Assembly (NCBI GenBank): GCA_037178625.1
Contig: CM074132.1
Span: forward strand, 3,224,001-3,288,000
Direction: 5' to 3'
DNA length: 64,000 nt
Origin: Skeletonema tropicum
Taxonomy: Eukaryota > Bacillariophyta > Thalassiosirophyceae > Thalassiosirales > Thalassiosiraceae
Below are positions 1-11,400 of this stretch, piece by piece (within the stretch, counting starts at the first letter, position 1; each line of letters begins with the position of its first letter). The position numbers were made by a program, and so were the translations under genes. A model generated the notes under the pieces. The model was not told the DNA's origin. It did no database searches and saw only the letters and a program-made list of their open reading frames with translations.

Positions 1-680
1 CCTCTCATACAAAAGGACATTGATAGCTCGAGTCCACTCTTCAGAGATCCGAAGAGTGTTTTACCCGTGATTCAGCCATATTCCGACGCCCTCGACAACA
101 GGCCCATCGCAACGAAGGCTTTGACTTCTCTTGTCGGGTGGCTCCTTGGAGATTTGATTGCTCAGGTGAGTTTGAATATGAACCAAGTGACAATCTATTA
201 GATTTGTCCTACTTATCAAATCCTACACTATTCCCTAAGGTATTCATTTCAGAAGGGCCCATTGATTGCATGCGTCTTGCCACACTCTGTTCCTTCGGGT
301 TCATCTTCCATGGCCCCTCTGGACACTTCTTCTACGGCTGGCTCGAATCAACAATCCCCGGGACTGATGCCGTTCGTGTCTGTTCCAAAGTTGCCTTCGA
401 CCAGATCGTTTGGTGTCCTGTGTTCATGAGTGTTTTCCTCATGTACCTCGGGCTTGTCAACGGAGATTCCTTCGCCACCATTGGAAACATAATCAAGAAT
501 GAGTTGTTCACCGCTTGTCAAGAGTCTTGGAAGGTGTGGCCATTAACACATCTAATCATGTTCAAGTTTATTCCGTGCAAATGGCGTATTCCATACGTCA
601 ATGCTGTTCAGATTGCGTTCAACGTGATCCTTTCACTGCTTGGAAACAAGAAGCTACAGATGAGTGGTGACAACTACTAA
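1..680 (+). CDS. Mpv17/PMP22 family membrane protein, 3' part
   Basis: The gene enters from the left edge. Exon 1 (1-165) reads in frame 1 and ends in a GD-LIAQ block. The intron is best placed at 166-239 (GTGAGT donor, CCCTAAG acceptor), because only this choice keeps the second exon (240-680) in the conserved frame; the more obvious TTTCAG acceptor at 251 does not. Family hallmarks are visible in order: NRPIATKALTSL and GDLIAQ in exon 1, then D..RL...GFIFHGPSGHFFY, and near the C-terminus W.VWP...IMFKFIP followed by N......LSLLGNKK. Mpv17/PMP22 proteins are four-helix proteins of peroxisomal or inner mitochondrial membranes, some acting as non-selective channels. The length after exon 1 fits the family C-terminal domain. 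Which organelle it serves cannot be told without the missing N-terminus. Confidence 0.85.
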
Positions 681-730
681 TCTTGCTTTGCTCAAGAGAG
701 CGAGCTATTGCTTCAAATCAGGGATGAACG

Positions 731-753
731 TGACGTCAAGGATGGTGACGTCA
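731..753. promoter_or_regulatory. Twin TGACGTCA palindromes (CRE-like)
   Basis: Two perfect 8-bp palindromes TGACGTCA lie at 731-738 and 746-753, 15 bp centre to centre, in the gap between the Mpv17 gene and the small gene starting at 997. TGACGTCA is the classical binding site of bZIP factors of the CREB/ATF type. In the diatom Phaeodactylum tricornutum, TGACGT-type elements in the ptca1 promoter mediate CO2/cAMP repression (established knowledge). That this pair works the same way here is inference. The rest of 681-996 holds no convincing gene. Confidence 0.5.
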
Positions 754-996
754 CTGCAATGTTAATAAATTAACAAGAAGTTCAACATAAATATTTCTTT
801 TACTCACTTTTAGCCTTCGCTTCTCAGACATACAGATAGAATGAGAAGGCCGAAGGCTGCGCTCTTCACTCTCTCTCCAGAGATCACGCAAAGGTAGTGT
901 TACCTTCAATCGTAGTAGTATTTATCGAGATATTAAATACCGCATCCTTTAGATAATAGGAGATAGTTATAGTTGAATAGAAGTAGATCTCGCAAA

Positions 997-1556
997 ATGA
1001 AGCTCAGTGTAATCATTGCCTTGACATTCGCGCCGAGATATTAGCAACAAGTGGTAGTTACGGAAATGATGGTGAAACATCGCTTGCGGATGGCCCAACT
1101 CTGGCAGCGAATCTACGCGGAAATGTAAGTCAGATTAGTGCAGCCCTTTGCAAGATGCCTACTTCCAGAATAACAACAGCCGTGAGTAGACGCGCAAAAA
1201 ATGGAAGAAGAAGAGGATAAGGCGTTTGCGCCGCACGACAACAGGCCCTTGTCAGAAAGGCTGATCCGTGGGAGATGGGGGATGATGTGGATGCCGGTGA
1301 TGATGGGGAAGTGACTGAGGAGGAAATTATTGACTATTTCTTTGATTGGGACGATGAAGATGAAGACGACGCAACAGAAGTGGCTGCAGCTATTGCAGAA
1401 GATTTTGTTGAGTTCGAAGCAGCTATATCTGCCTTGTCAAACATTTCCACGACAGATGCGTCAGAGATTAATATTATCGTAGCAGTCCTGCTTCCATGGC
1501 CTCTGTCTCCAAATGGCTCCTTGTGTCTTTGCCCATTTGGTAGCTCAACTGATTGA
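997..1556 (+). pseudogene. Small secreted acidic protein gene, frame-broken
   Basis: An ATG at 997 begins a hydrophobic signal-like stretch (MKLSVIIALTF), but its frame stops at once. The sequence reads on as plausible protein in other frames: 1032-1124 (AEILATSGSYGNDG...) up to a GTAAGT donor at 1125, then a basic stretch around 1190-1260 (KKWKKKRIRRLRR) and finally an acidic stretch from about 1263 (ADPWEMGDDV..., rich in D and E) to a stop at 1556. At least two frame changes are needed. The layout of signal peptide, short basic linker and acidic tail resembles small secreted diatom proteins, but I do not recognise the family. It may be a decayed gene or a real gene with sequence errors. 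The promoter region upstream carries the twin TGACGTCA sites. Confidence 0.35.
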
Positions 1557-1675
1557 CCCTTGAGATGACTGAGATTGAAACATTGTTTTGCCCGAGATAG
1601 TGTTAGAATGATAAATAGATAAAAGCTGCTCGTTTGTTGAAAAGTTTTCTCTGATTTAGATCAATTTACCCTGTA

Positions 1676-4660
1676 TCACTGTTTCGTTGCTTCACCATAT
1701 CCATCCAATTCGGACAACTCCCATTGAAGGGACTCCAATGCTGCGTTATTGTCAACTTCTGCTTCAGTTTGTCCTCCTTCAGCTGCTACTGCAGATTCTG
1801 GTGCAGGATCTGCATTCTCAGCTTCGCTACTCACTTCATCCAATGCGCTCCCCTCATTCGTAGCGGCCTCCGACTCATCTCCCTGCCGTTCAATCGTCTC
1901 CTCGTTCATATTTTCCTGCTTTGCCCCCTCATCAGTTATTCCTGCCTTTCGAAGTGCCTCCTCCTCGGCCTGCTTTCTCCGTTCTTCCTCTTCACGCTCC
2001 ATTCTCTCCTCATTAGCAGCATTCATTTCCTGTGATTGTTGCTCCTGCTCTTGTTGTTCTTGCTGTTGCTGCTGCTGCTGCTCCGCCTCAGCTTGTGCAC
2101 GTTGTTGCTCCGCCTCAGCTTGTTGCCGCAGATGAACTTGTTCTAATTCCTTCGCCACTTCTTCATCTTGCTGCTGCATAAGCTGCTCCTGTTCCTGCTC
2201 TTGTTGTTGTTGCTGCTGCTGCTGCAGTTGTTCTTCTTGTTCTTGTTGCATTTGTTCTTGCTGCTGCTGACCCAAAAATGGTATGGCACCCTCAATCTCT
2301 TGAATGTGCTCCTGGAACTCATGCTGTTCTAGTGTAGGAATCTTGAATGAATCCACTGCTCCAATTGCTTCGTTACCGATAGATTGGATGGCTTGTCCAG
2401 CAGCGTTGGGATCATCCGGTTGAACTTGTGCTTGTTGGGCATTTTGCATCATAGCCTGCTGCTGTTGCTGCTGCTGAGCAGCATTGGCACCTGCTTGCAC
2501 TCCAAAGACCTTGCTATAATATCCCCTTAAATGAGGAGGGACCTTGTCCCAATCAACAACCTGTCCATTCTCCACCAATGGTGGAAGTACGCCACTACCC
2601 CCATCCATGATGTCATTACCAGCGCCATTGCTGTTGACACCACTTCCTACACTACCCTTGAGCATGACGTGATGAGGAATATTATCCATAAGACCCATGG
2701 CCGGCGGTCTCATATCATGCTCGATACCCAGTCCTCTTGTCGAATCGTCGTTGTAATCATTGTTAGGAACTCCGAAGAATGCTTCGTAGTAGGAACCGAT
2801 CGTCGCAAGCATCATCAATGACAGCATTGCCAATATTGCCGTGTTTCGTTTCAGATACTGGAACCGAGTGCGTTTGTTGCTGTTAGTTCCTCCACCACCA
2901 CCACTATCACTACCACTATCAATACTGATGCTACTGCCACTGCTGGTGGAGTAATTGCTGGAAGGGACGGAAGGAGTTGGATGCAAACCTTCGAATATGT
3001 TCCACAAACAGTTCCCAATCAGCGACACCACCTTACGGCCTATGCCGCCGCCGCTATGACTGCCCTCGCTGCTGTTCTTGTTTCGGTTCGAGAAGGACGA
3101 GTTGGAGTTGGATGATTGAGAATCGATCGAACTTTTACTTATCACGCTAGAATCGGAAGAGATACTTCTATCCCTCCATGACAATCCGTAAGCAGAACCA
3201 GATGCTGACGAGGAATGAGCATTCCCAACAACCACTTGGTGTGACGAAGAAGATGATGTATTTCCTCGCGATGAAAACATCTTCTCCGCAAAACGTACAC
3301 GTTGTTGATTCTGTTGATAACTAGCCCTTCCACTCTCCAAATCACTATCTTTTGCCTTGTCCTGGTGATCAGCAGTGCGGTTGTGATTGTACAAATCTCG
3401 TTTGGCAGAAGAGGCATATACCACCCGCTGCTGCTGCCGTCCAATTAAGCCCTTCATTTCATCATCGCTCTCCGTAGCGTCAAAATTATGTGCACGATGG
3501 GAAGCCTGTCGAGTGGAATACTGATCAGATGGATCTTGCTTCTTTATCGTCTCAGTGTAATCTTGTGGATCCATCTTCTTTCTGCCATGACCGTTGCTTC
3601 GATTGGTTCCATTACTTCTTCTGGATAAGTGACGATTCAAGGCACTACTAGGGTCATTGTAATATTCTCCACTGCCACCACCACCACCACCACTACCACC
3701 ACCATGTCTTTGATTGACCGCATCAGACGATCGAGTAGTATTCGAAGCTAAACTAGTCGCTTCACTACTCCCCACAAAACTACTCTCTTCAAAATTCCCA
3801 CTGACAATGTCTACCATGCCCCCCCTCGGTTCAGCCGGATACATTTGTCGTTGAGAAGGCTGGTTAAAATAATCCGAGGGTGGGGGTGGAGAATGGGTCG
3901 AGCGTGTTTCAATGTCATCAACATCTTGATTGTTGCTCAACCTGTTTCCAGGCGGCCCATCGCTACTATTGGCGACACTATCTTCACCATCGAGATAGAC
4001 ATGTCCCCTTGAATTCATTTGAATGTTGTGAATTCCCGTGGATGCTGCTGTGTGGTGGTTAACTTTCTTTCTGTAGCCGTATTCCGGAGGATCGCTTGCA
4101 GTAGGGTTACGTTGCTGTCGATATTGATGTTGCTGCCGAAATGATGATGTATTGGCATCGGGTGGTTCACAGTTACGCCGACCACCACTGAGGGATGGTA
4201 AATCTCCTTCTTCTTCGTAGATGGTTCCATTGATGACTCTCTTGCCCCGTGAATTCGAAGTTCCACCGGTAGCAACATTGTTGGAGGGAGAACGAGCTTT
4301 GGCACGAATGGACGAGGATGACTTGGAGGCATTGTCGGCAATGGATCCCCGTTCACTCCGTGCCGCCAAGCTTGCGCCCCCGTCGTCGACATGTTTTCGT
4401 GCTGGGGGCGATGATGGCAATCGCAGACCAGATGCTGCTGAAGGCGAAGGCGACGGATCTATTGGTAAGATGGTGGGAGGATCTGCCATCGTAGTCATCG
4501 TCATGGTCACAGCAACTTCTTCTTCCTCTTCTTCTTCTGTGCTGATTTCGTGCAACACTACTTTTTCAGAAATTTGTGCCTCTGGAGCAGCCCCCTCAGC
4601 TTTAGCAGAATGAGAGGAAGAAGTTTCGGTGGTAGCTTTTTCGTCGGTACTATTCGACAT
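1676..4660 (-). CDS. Q-rich low-complexity single-pass membrane protein
   Basis: A single-exon frame of 994 codons starts at ATG 4660. The first ~600 residues are rich in Ser, Asn, Gly and charged residues and look disordered; one hydrophobic helix (AILAMLSLMMLATIGSYY) lies near residues 605-625, preceded by basic residues (KRTRFQYLKR), so the N-terminus is probably cytosolic. The lumenal or outside part is dominated by Gln-rich and Gln/Glu coiled-coil-like tracts (about residues 730-900), coded by imperfect CAG/CAA runs, and ends in an acidic tail. No catalytic domain is recognisable. Architecture and length closely resemble the 998-residue protein at 26009-29005, also on the minus strand. 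Function unknown; a scaffold or Golgi-membrane role is only a guess from the topology. Confidence 0.75.
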   Translation of the reverse strand: MSNSTDEKATTETSSSHSAKAEGAAPEAQISEKVVLHEISTEEEEEEEVAVTMTMTTMADPPTILPIDPSPSPSAASGLRLPSSPPARKHVDDGGASLAARSERGSIADNASKSSSSIRAKARSPSNNVATGGTSNSRGKRVINGTIYEEEGDLPSLSGGRRNCEPPDANTSSFRQQHQYRQQRNPTASDPPEYGYRKKVNHHTAASTGIHNIQMNSRGHVYLDGEDSVANSSDGPPGNRLSNNQDVDDIETRSTHSPPPPSDYFNQPSQRQMYPAEPRGGMVDIVSGNFEESSFVGSSEATSLASNTTRSSDAVNQRHGGGSGGGGGGSGEYYNDPSSALNRHLSRRSNGTNRSNGHGRKKMDPQDYTETIKKQDPSDQYSTRQASHRAHNFDATESDDEMKGLIGRQQQRVVYASSAKRDLYNHNRTADHQDKAKDSDLESGRASYQQNQQRVRFAEKMFSSRGNTSSSSSHQVVVGNAHSSSASGSAYGLSWRDRSISSDSSVISKSSIDSQSSNSNSSFSNRNKNSSEGSHSGGGIGRKVVSLIGNCLWNIFEGLHPTPSVPSSNYSTSSGSSISIDSGSDSGGGGGTNSNKRTRFQYLKRNTAILAMLSLMMLATIGSYYEAFFGVPNNDYNDDSTRGLGIEHDMRPPAMGLMDNIPHHVMLKGSVGSGVNSNGAGNDIMDGGSGVLPPLVENGQVVDWDKVPPHLRGYYSKVFGVQAGANAAQQQQQQQAMMQNAQQAQVQPDDPNAAGQAIQSIGNEAIGAVDSFKIPTLEQHEFQEHIQEIEGAIPFLGQQQQEQMQQEQEEQLQQQQQQQQEQEQEQLMQQQDEEVAKELEQVHLRQQAEAEQQRAQAEAEQQQQQQQEQQEQEQQSQEMNAANEERMEREEEERRKQAEEEALRKAGITDEGAKQENMNEETIERQGDESEAATNEGSALDEVSSEAENADPAPESAVAAEGGQTEAEVDNNAALESLQWELSELDGYGEATKQ

Positions 4661-5455
4661 GTCGTTTGGAAAGCTAAATCTTTTTCCTGTTAATACTTAT
4701 CAGGTGGTTTGCTATGATAGGCTACGAGGACATTTCGTGGACTCTATGTCCATACAGTCTTCAGTACACAAACACAACACCAAACACCACACCAGGGCTT
4801 GTGCAGTGAAGTGCGAAGTGCAAATTGCACGAGGTCGTCTACTATGCAGGCACAAGTTTAGTGAGTGGATGGGTCATCATCTTTCTTGTCCTACTCCTCC
4901 CCGGTCATAAGATACCTATCAGAGATACGCATCATAAGATACGCATCTGCCTCAAATCGTCCGATCTGACTCATTCAGAAAGTCTGACGCACACACAAAA
5001 GTTCTCTAGAGAAGGGTGGAGGCATTTTTGTGATGACCCTATGCGGTTTTAAAGTTAGAAAAATAGGCTCTTGATTCCACTTGATTTAACTCATTTGTAA
5101 AAGGAATCAAAGAACCGGTAGGTACCAATGACCCTGTATGCATGTTCCCTTCACACTTTCTTCTTGGAAGAAATGGACATTTAGTCATTCTATTTGTAAA
5201 ATTGAACCTGTAGCCCGCCCCTGCATGCAGATGCCGCAAGTGTGTTGGGCCTCCTTAGAACAGATCGTGAAAATAAATGATGTTCTTTTTTTGTGCTGGA
5301 AGCGAACCAGAAGCAAACTCGGCTACATACTGCATAGCTATTAAGTACTTCTTATTCATTGGCAGAATGAAACGAACAACAACAATTTGCAACATAATAA
5401 CAACCATTCACAGCGACCGTCCACCACCGTAAACAGCAGAAACAGCAGCAGCCCG
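4661..5455. other. Intergenic region, divergent promoters
   Basis: This gap separates the 5' ends of the minus-strand Q-rich gene and the plus-strand giant gene, so it probably carries both promoters. Short open frames here have no recognisable protein features. A short inverted repeat is visible near 5073-5115 (ATTCCACTTG... and ...AAAAGGAATC), but I see no repeat family, RNA gene or clear core promoter. Confidence 0.5.
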
Positions 5456-8400
5456 ATGAAGATGACGTGGTTCAATGCCCACATCGTCGGCTTATTAGTC
5501 CGTCTTGACGGCATCGGCAGCCGACGCAGCCCCAATTACCATTCATCCCGACGCAAAAAAGTTCCTCTGCCCCTTGGCATCATCCAACCCCACACCCACC
5601 AGACTAGACCACCTCTCCCTCGACAAGGGGACCGGCGTTATCAAGTACATTCTATTGGAACCTCGAACCGCCAGACGAACATTGTGCACGTTAACCCGCG
5701 TCAATGATCCCTACAAAGCGGACTTGTCTTACATTCCCATTGCGCGAGCATATGATGAGAATCCCCTCTGGAGCAAGAGTGCTGGACGTTATTCGTCTAC
5801 TACCGAAGTGATTTGTGGAGAGGCTGATGCTGACGGAGGCAGTGAATACCAAATTGGTGATCATTTGTGTCAAATCAAGTTGGATCCACCGTTGGAGATT
5901 ACTCATGATGGATATTATTTGACCTCCTATCAAGTTAGTGACCATCTTGCGAATGAGAGGGCTATTGTTGCTTCCTTTTTGGAGAAGGTTACCTTTGGAC
6001 CAACTGAGCAGGAAATTGATCGATTGCATACGCAGTACATCCAACAGGGTCCAATGGCCCTTGCCGTGTGGCTGGAGCATAACTTGGCGAAACCCATTAC
6101 ATCTCACCGTGCTCAATTTCGTAAAGCGCTACATCCCCGTGCAGGTGGAATCGTATATCTATGGTATACCCGGTCCACGTCCCTGCGAGAGGGATGCTCG
6201 ATTTAGGAGGTTTGCATTCACGTATACGGACGTTGAAATTAGTCGAGGTAGTGGTAGTCCGACCGATCATACTGGGGCGCCGTATACAAAGATGCAGATT
6301 GAAACGATTCAGATTGATGGAGTGGATCATTGGGCAGTTAAATTCGGTGACCATGTAAGGACAATCTTGAGTAATCCGATGGAATATTACAGTGGGGCAG
6401 GCAGGAATGGACCATCTGGTGATGTGCTTACCTTGCCCGATGGACAGTATACGTTGTGTAACGCGGAGGAAATTGCGGGGGAACAAATTGGAGGGAGAAC
6501 AATTGATTATGCTTTACAAATTTTGGTTGGTACAACGTGCAGCAGTAGTTACACGTGAGTTTCTCATTGTTATTGTTTATTTCATTGATGTAGTAGGAGG
6601 TAAAAAGTGGTTGCCGGGGGGGGCATACCCTCATGGGAAGATTTGATTTTTGTGTTGACGGGCGAAGAGCGTATCGTAGGCGTTCATTATTTTCAGCGGA
6701 GGGTGACGCATTTTTTCCATCAATGTGCTCACAGTCCATTTTATCATTATATTTTTTCAGAAATCGAGGAGGAGAAGATGGCAAAGGGGATGGAGCTATT
6801 GACTCGCAGGAAATTATTCCACCTGGTAAGTCGCTCTTCCTCTTTCGTAACTTTCATTTGTCTTTGTCGATCTGAATAATGTGATGAATAGTACCTGATA
6901 CAATGTTTCCCTCCCTTTATTTGCGTTCTCTTTGAACTCACAGGTTCCACCCAGCTCGCACGATCGTATGATTCTTCCCAGTGTAATTCGAAGTGTGGCT
7001 CCGCCGCTTATGTTCGATACGTCAAGGGTGGAAATCCTATCATCAACATTCCTTCTGGATTCGATATGACAACCATTAGTTACCTTGACCTGACCAAGCT
7101 CTCCAGTCCATCCACTCAACTCGTTAATCTGAACCCTGAAAAGTTTCATGACTCAAGTTGGAGGATGACTGTTAATCTTGATTCCTCCTTTGTCTCCGAT
7201 CCTCCCTCCTGTATAGATGAAAACGGCGATGTAATCCCAGATGCGGCTGGATTATCGTACAATGATTACTTTAGCACTGGAAGAGGAAGGTACAATCTAG
7301 ATGCGCCTATCTTTGCAAAGATGCCCGATAACAAGTGGGCACTTCACGACTATCGTTCCAAATTCCAAGCAAATACTCTAGAGAATCCACTTGCCGATGC
7401 TGGAGGGTCGGAAATGAAGCGCGCTAGTCGTCGCATGTCAGATGGAACGCCATATGGTGATGGTATTCCCGGTGTGGATCTTGTAACTCGCTGTTCGAAT
7501 GTAGAGGCCAATATCTTCAATGAAGAATTCTGTCGGATCAGCTATGATGAAAATGCGTGCGAATCAGTGCCTGGGGGAGGAATGTCGATGGTGAGTAGCT
7601 ATTCTCTCATCTTTTTCATCATTCACCTTCCATATCTTTTTTACTCAATACATTGTGTGCTCTCTTTTCTGCAGAATAATCCAACCACAACAATTGAAGA
7701 CTCTGGAAAATATATGCCAGCCTACGCTGGACGTGGTGTTGTCGTTTGCGGCTCCGAGAATGAAGTATCGCCAGACCAATCAGATGATGATTACTACGCT
7801 GTCTCAAATAGAAAACTCAATTCCCATCGAATTGGCTACTTTAATCAAATACGAACAGTATGGATGGAGCAAGCTCTATATGCGGAAGACCAAGCTTGTC
7901 AAAAGCTTGCATGGCACCTCTCGAAAATCTTTGCATATTCCAAGTGAGTCTCCGTTTTGTTGATAACTCCTAATGTGTTTCTGCATTATTCTCATGTTGG
8001 AATAATCCCCTCTCTGCTTCTTTCAGCGGCCATGGTGAGGAAGAAGCATTCCTCAATACGTATGATTGGTCCTTTGTTGCATCATGTGCCTCGACCTACG
8101 CAGATGTTGCGAACAAGATGACACATAATGTTCAAATGGCAGAGCAGCTTACCTTCATCAACAATAAGTCGGTAGCCTATACGCATCATCGGCAACGAAG
8201 TCTAAACTATCCCGACGAGAATTATGGGCGAGAAAATTTGCAGCTTCATCAGATTGGCCTCCAAAAGCTCCACGAAGACGGCACAGCCATGCTGGATAGG
8301 TTTGGGAAAGAAATCCCGAATTACACTCAGAAGGTAAGCTTACAAAATTGATTGGTTCGTGTGCAATGGCGTATTGAGTCTGGCAAGTGACATTTGAGAA

Positions 8401-11400
8401 AGTAATCTTACAATTCTTGTTTACTCGTTCAAATGAAAAACATGGTAGAATATATTTTCTGCCTCTAAAATTTTCACGGGTCTTCAACGGTCAGTTCGTC
8501 GCGGAAACTACAATGATCTTGACCGCTCAACTACAAGTTATCTTGACCCTCTGGTACAGAAAAGCATCACATTGAAGGATTGGTTTCCCAAGATAGGTTT
8601 TGATTCGAAGTATATTGGAGACCAGTACCCACTTTGTGCCGACCTACCCAGGCGCCACTTTCTCCAAAAGGGTGCTAAGTTTGTAGCACTAGGCGGGAAC
8701 AATTTAGGTCGGTATCACCCCGACCCAGCTAGTCATTATCTCGACGATGAAGTTCAAAAGTTGCAGCTCAACTTTGAAGGTGGCATGAACTCTGCAGGAA
8801 CAGCATTTCCAGCGTCGCCACTTTTTGACAAGTTATGTCAGCGAAAACAATCCTTTCAGTACCCTACTTCAACATTGGCCGAAGGCACTGGACATGCCGA
8901 ATACGACAGCAGTATTGGAGCTCCAAAATGCGACGGAAGTGCTTCCAAATGTGATTCGGGTATCCTCCTTGAAAACCGATACCCTTTCGAACCAAATTCC
9001 TCACATAATACTATCGATGATTGTAACGATGGGATCCCAAACGCGACCGATCCGATGGAATTGCTCCCAGGGGAAACATTGGCAGTTGTTACAGAGTCAG
9101 TGAATCGAATTGTTGTCGAGGCAGTAGGAGGATCTGTGATCAGAGGTGGTTCGTGGGTTAGCATCCAAGCTACCGTGAACCCATACTATATAAATGATCA
9201 AGTCGATTATTACTATGCAGCTGACGCAGCAAATCCAGTGTGGACATACATTACAACCGTCTCTCCGAGGTCCGATTTAGGCGACCACGAAGTTACTTTG
9301 CCGCGGTCTAGTAGGGAGAAAATAACTTTTCGATTGCCAAACTGCGACATGGACCACTGTGATGTAGCCGTCCGCGTTGCGCTGAGAAGTACAAGAAAAA
9401 TCACCGAAAATCGTATCCACGGATTGGTCTGGGGGCGGAAAATTAATTCAGATGATGGGCAACACAAACCTTCTGTTGCCTGCGCGAAAGATCCTTATGA
9501 CGAAACGGATGATCTTGTTTTCCAGGTCTTACGCAGTCCAAGGCCTGAAGATATGTGTGACTTCCAAACTACAATTACTCTCGATCAAACTCTTTCCTAC
9601 TGCGAATCGGGTGCGCATGCGGAATATGCGGAATGTCACGTGGATGTGCTGCGAGTGGTAGAGGTATTACCTGGGTTTTTCTACGAATATGTTCGTCCTC
9701 CTTGCGTAAATATGCCTTTTTTGCCGGATTCTGCTTCTGCCACAGTTACTGCTGGCACGAATATGAAGAGAGCTGTGTGCGCCGACAAAAGACTTCCTTC
9801 TGCAACATCTACTTGCTGTGGCGGCTATTCTAATAGGCTGCCTTCGAATAGAGAAACTTGGGCTGATATATTGGCAGAATATCGTAACGAAAGGCTGACG
9901 TACGATGGAAACAAGGAAAGATGTATTGATTGGGGTCGATACGAATGTGAAGATCCGGTTAGGATTGGGCCATTATCCATGTGGGCAGGACATTGTCATC
10001 ATCATATGTCGTGTAAAGAAGTTGGTGACGGGGGAGGGAGGTGGTACGAATCAGTTTGGTATCACTGGACGAGTCTGCCATGTGAAATCAAAGTGAAGGT
10101 AGATGTTGAAGGTATGGTTGCTATCGTCCATGCACCACTAGGAAATACTCCCATCTCTCTGGTGAATTTCGACGAGACAGAGAGCTTTTTCTCTGTCCAT
10201 TGGGACGAGAGCAACGCGGCCGTGGGGAAACTTGCGTATCCTCATAAGAGCGATAACTTGTGCGATGGAGGTGAAATTCGTGGTGATTTCTGCTTCTGTA
10301 GCACCTCTGTGCAAGAGGAATCAGTGTTCGCCAGCCTACCTACGAGGGCTCAAGTACTGGACGAGCTTCACATCGGTGCATTTGACCCAACTGAAACAGG
10401 TGTATACACTCTCCAGGAACAATCAGATGATGTTAAGGTATACACCAAGGATGGCGCTTATGCCATGGACACCATCTTCCAAGTGGTAAATGAGTACAGT
10501 GGCCAATTCTTGTATTTGAAAAATATGAGAAGTGTTGTTAGTGTCTGCAATGGTGCTTTTCAATTTCGGAACGCTCCTACTTTCTATAATATGGCAAACC
10601 CTGATTTAGTGAGTGCAAAGCAGGAGTTGGAAGCGTATCTTCAAGCTGTGATCAATCACGATAGCGCCCCACCATTCACGTGTAAGAGTCTGATACAACT
10701 ATTCGGATCCAGCAATCCTTCGCCTGAACACGTGTTGCGCTGTTCGCAAGCCTTCAAGAGTGGAACGTTTCTCTTTTCAGATCCAGAGGTTGCAGGAGCA
10801 ACTCTTAGCTTCGGTAGTGGCAAGCGCAGTAGTATGCATGCCATCCTAGCAGCTATTGTTTTGTCACCAGAGTCCTACTCTCCATCTGTGTTAATGGATC
10901 CTGCCAGCGGTGGAGTGCAAGACCCATTTGAAAAGGTATTGCACGTCATGAGAAGTATGGAATTGACAAGAACATTGCACCATAGACGAAGTGATGGCCT
11001 CTTGCAAGGAAATGCCGTGTGGGCCATTGGGTCCGGTTGCTATGGACCGCCAGACCAGTTCTCATTCTACTCACCATCATACATTCCTCCAGGCACTTTT
11101 CTTGAATTAGGTTTAGTTTCCCCTCCAGGTGAACTCGCGACCTTGAACAAAATTGTAGGCTTGTCCAACGCTCTTTATGCGCTCCCGAAGCTTGGCCTCT
11201 CCGCTTGCAATGGAGGGATTGGCATGAGATGGGATCGGAACTTATACGGACATTGCGGTGATGGGTGGAGTGGGCATTATTCTAACACTGTAGCTTACCT
11301 CAATTATGGGGATGATAGTGACGCATCCAGTGTTGTTGGTGACTTAGCCTTTCTGCTTACCTCTAACAGACTCAGCCCTGAAAATAGACAAATTATCGAG

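Noticed and set aside
166..252. Intron of the Mpv17 gene ending at the TTTCAG at 247-252
   Set aside because: This acceptor would put the second exon out of the conserved frame; the acceptor ending at 239 restores LIAQ-VFISEGPID.
1749..2135. A 128-codon Cys/Ser-rich plus-strand frame
   Set aside because: Shadow of CAG/CAA-coded Gln tracts of the minus-strand gene at 1676-4660.
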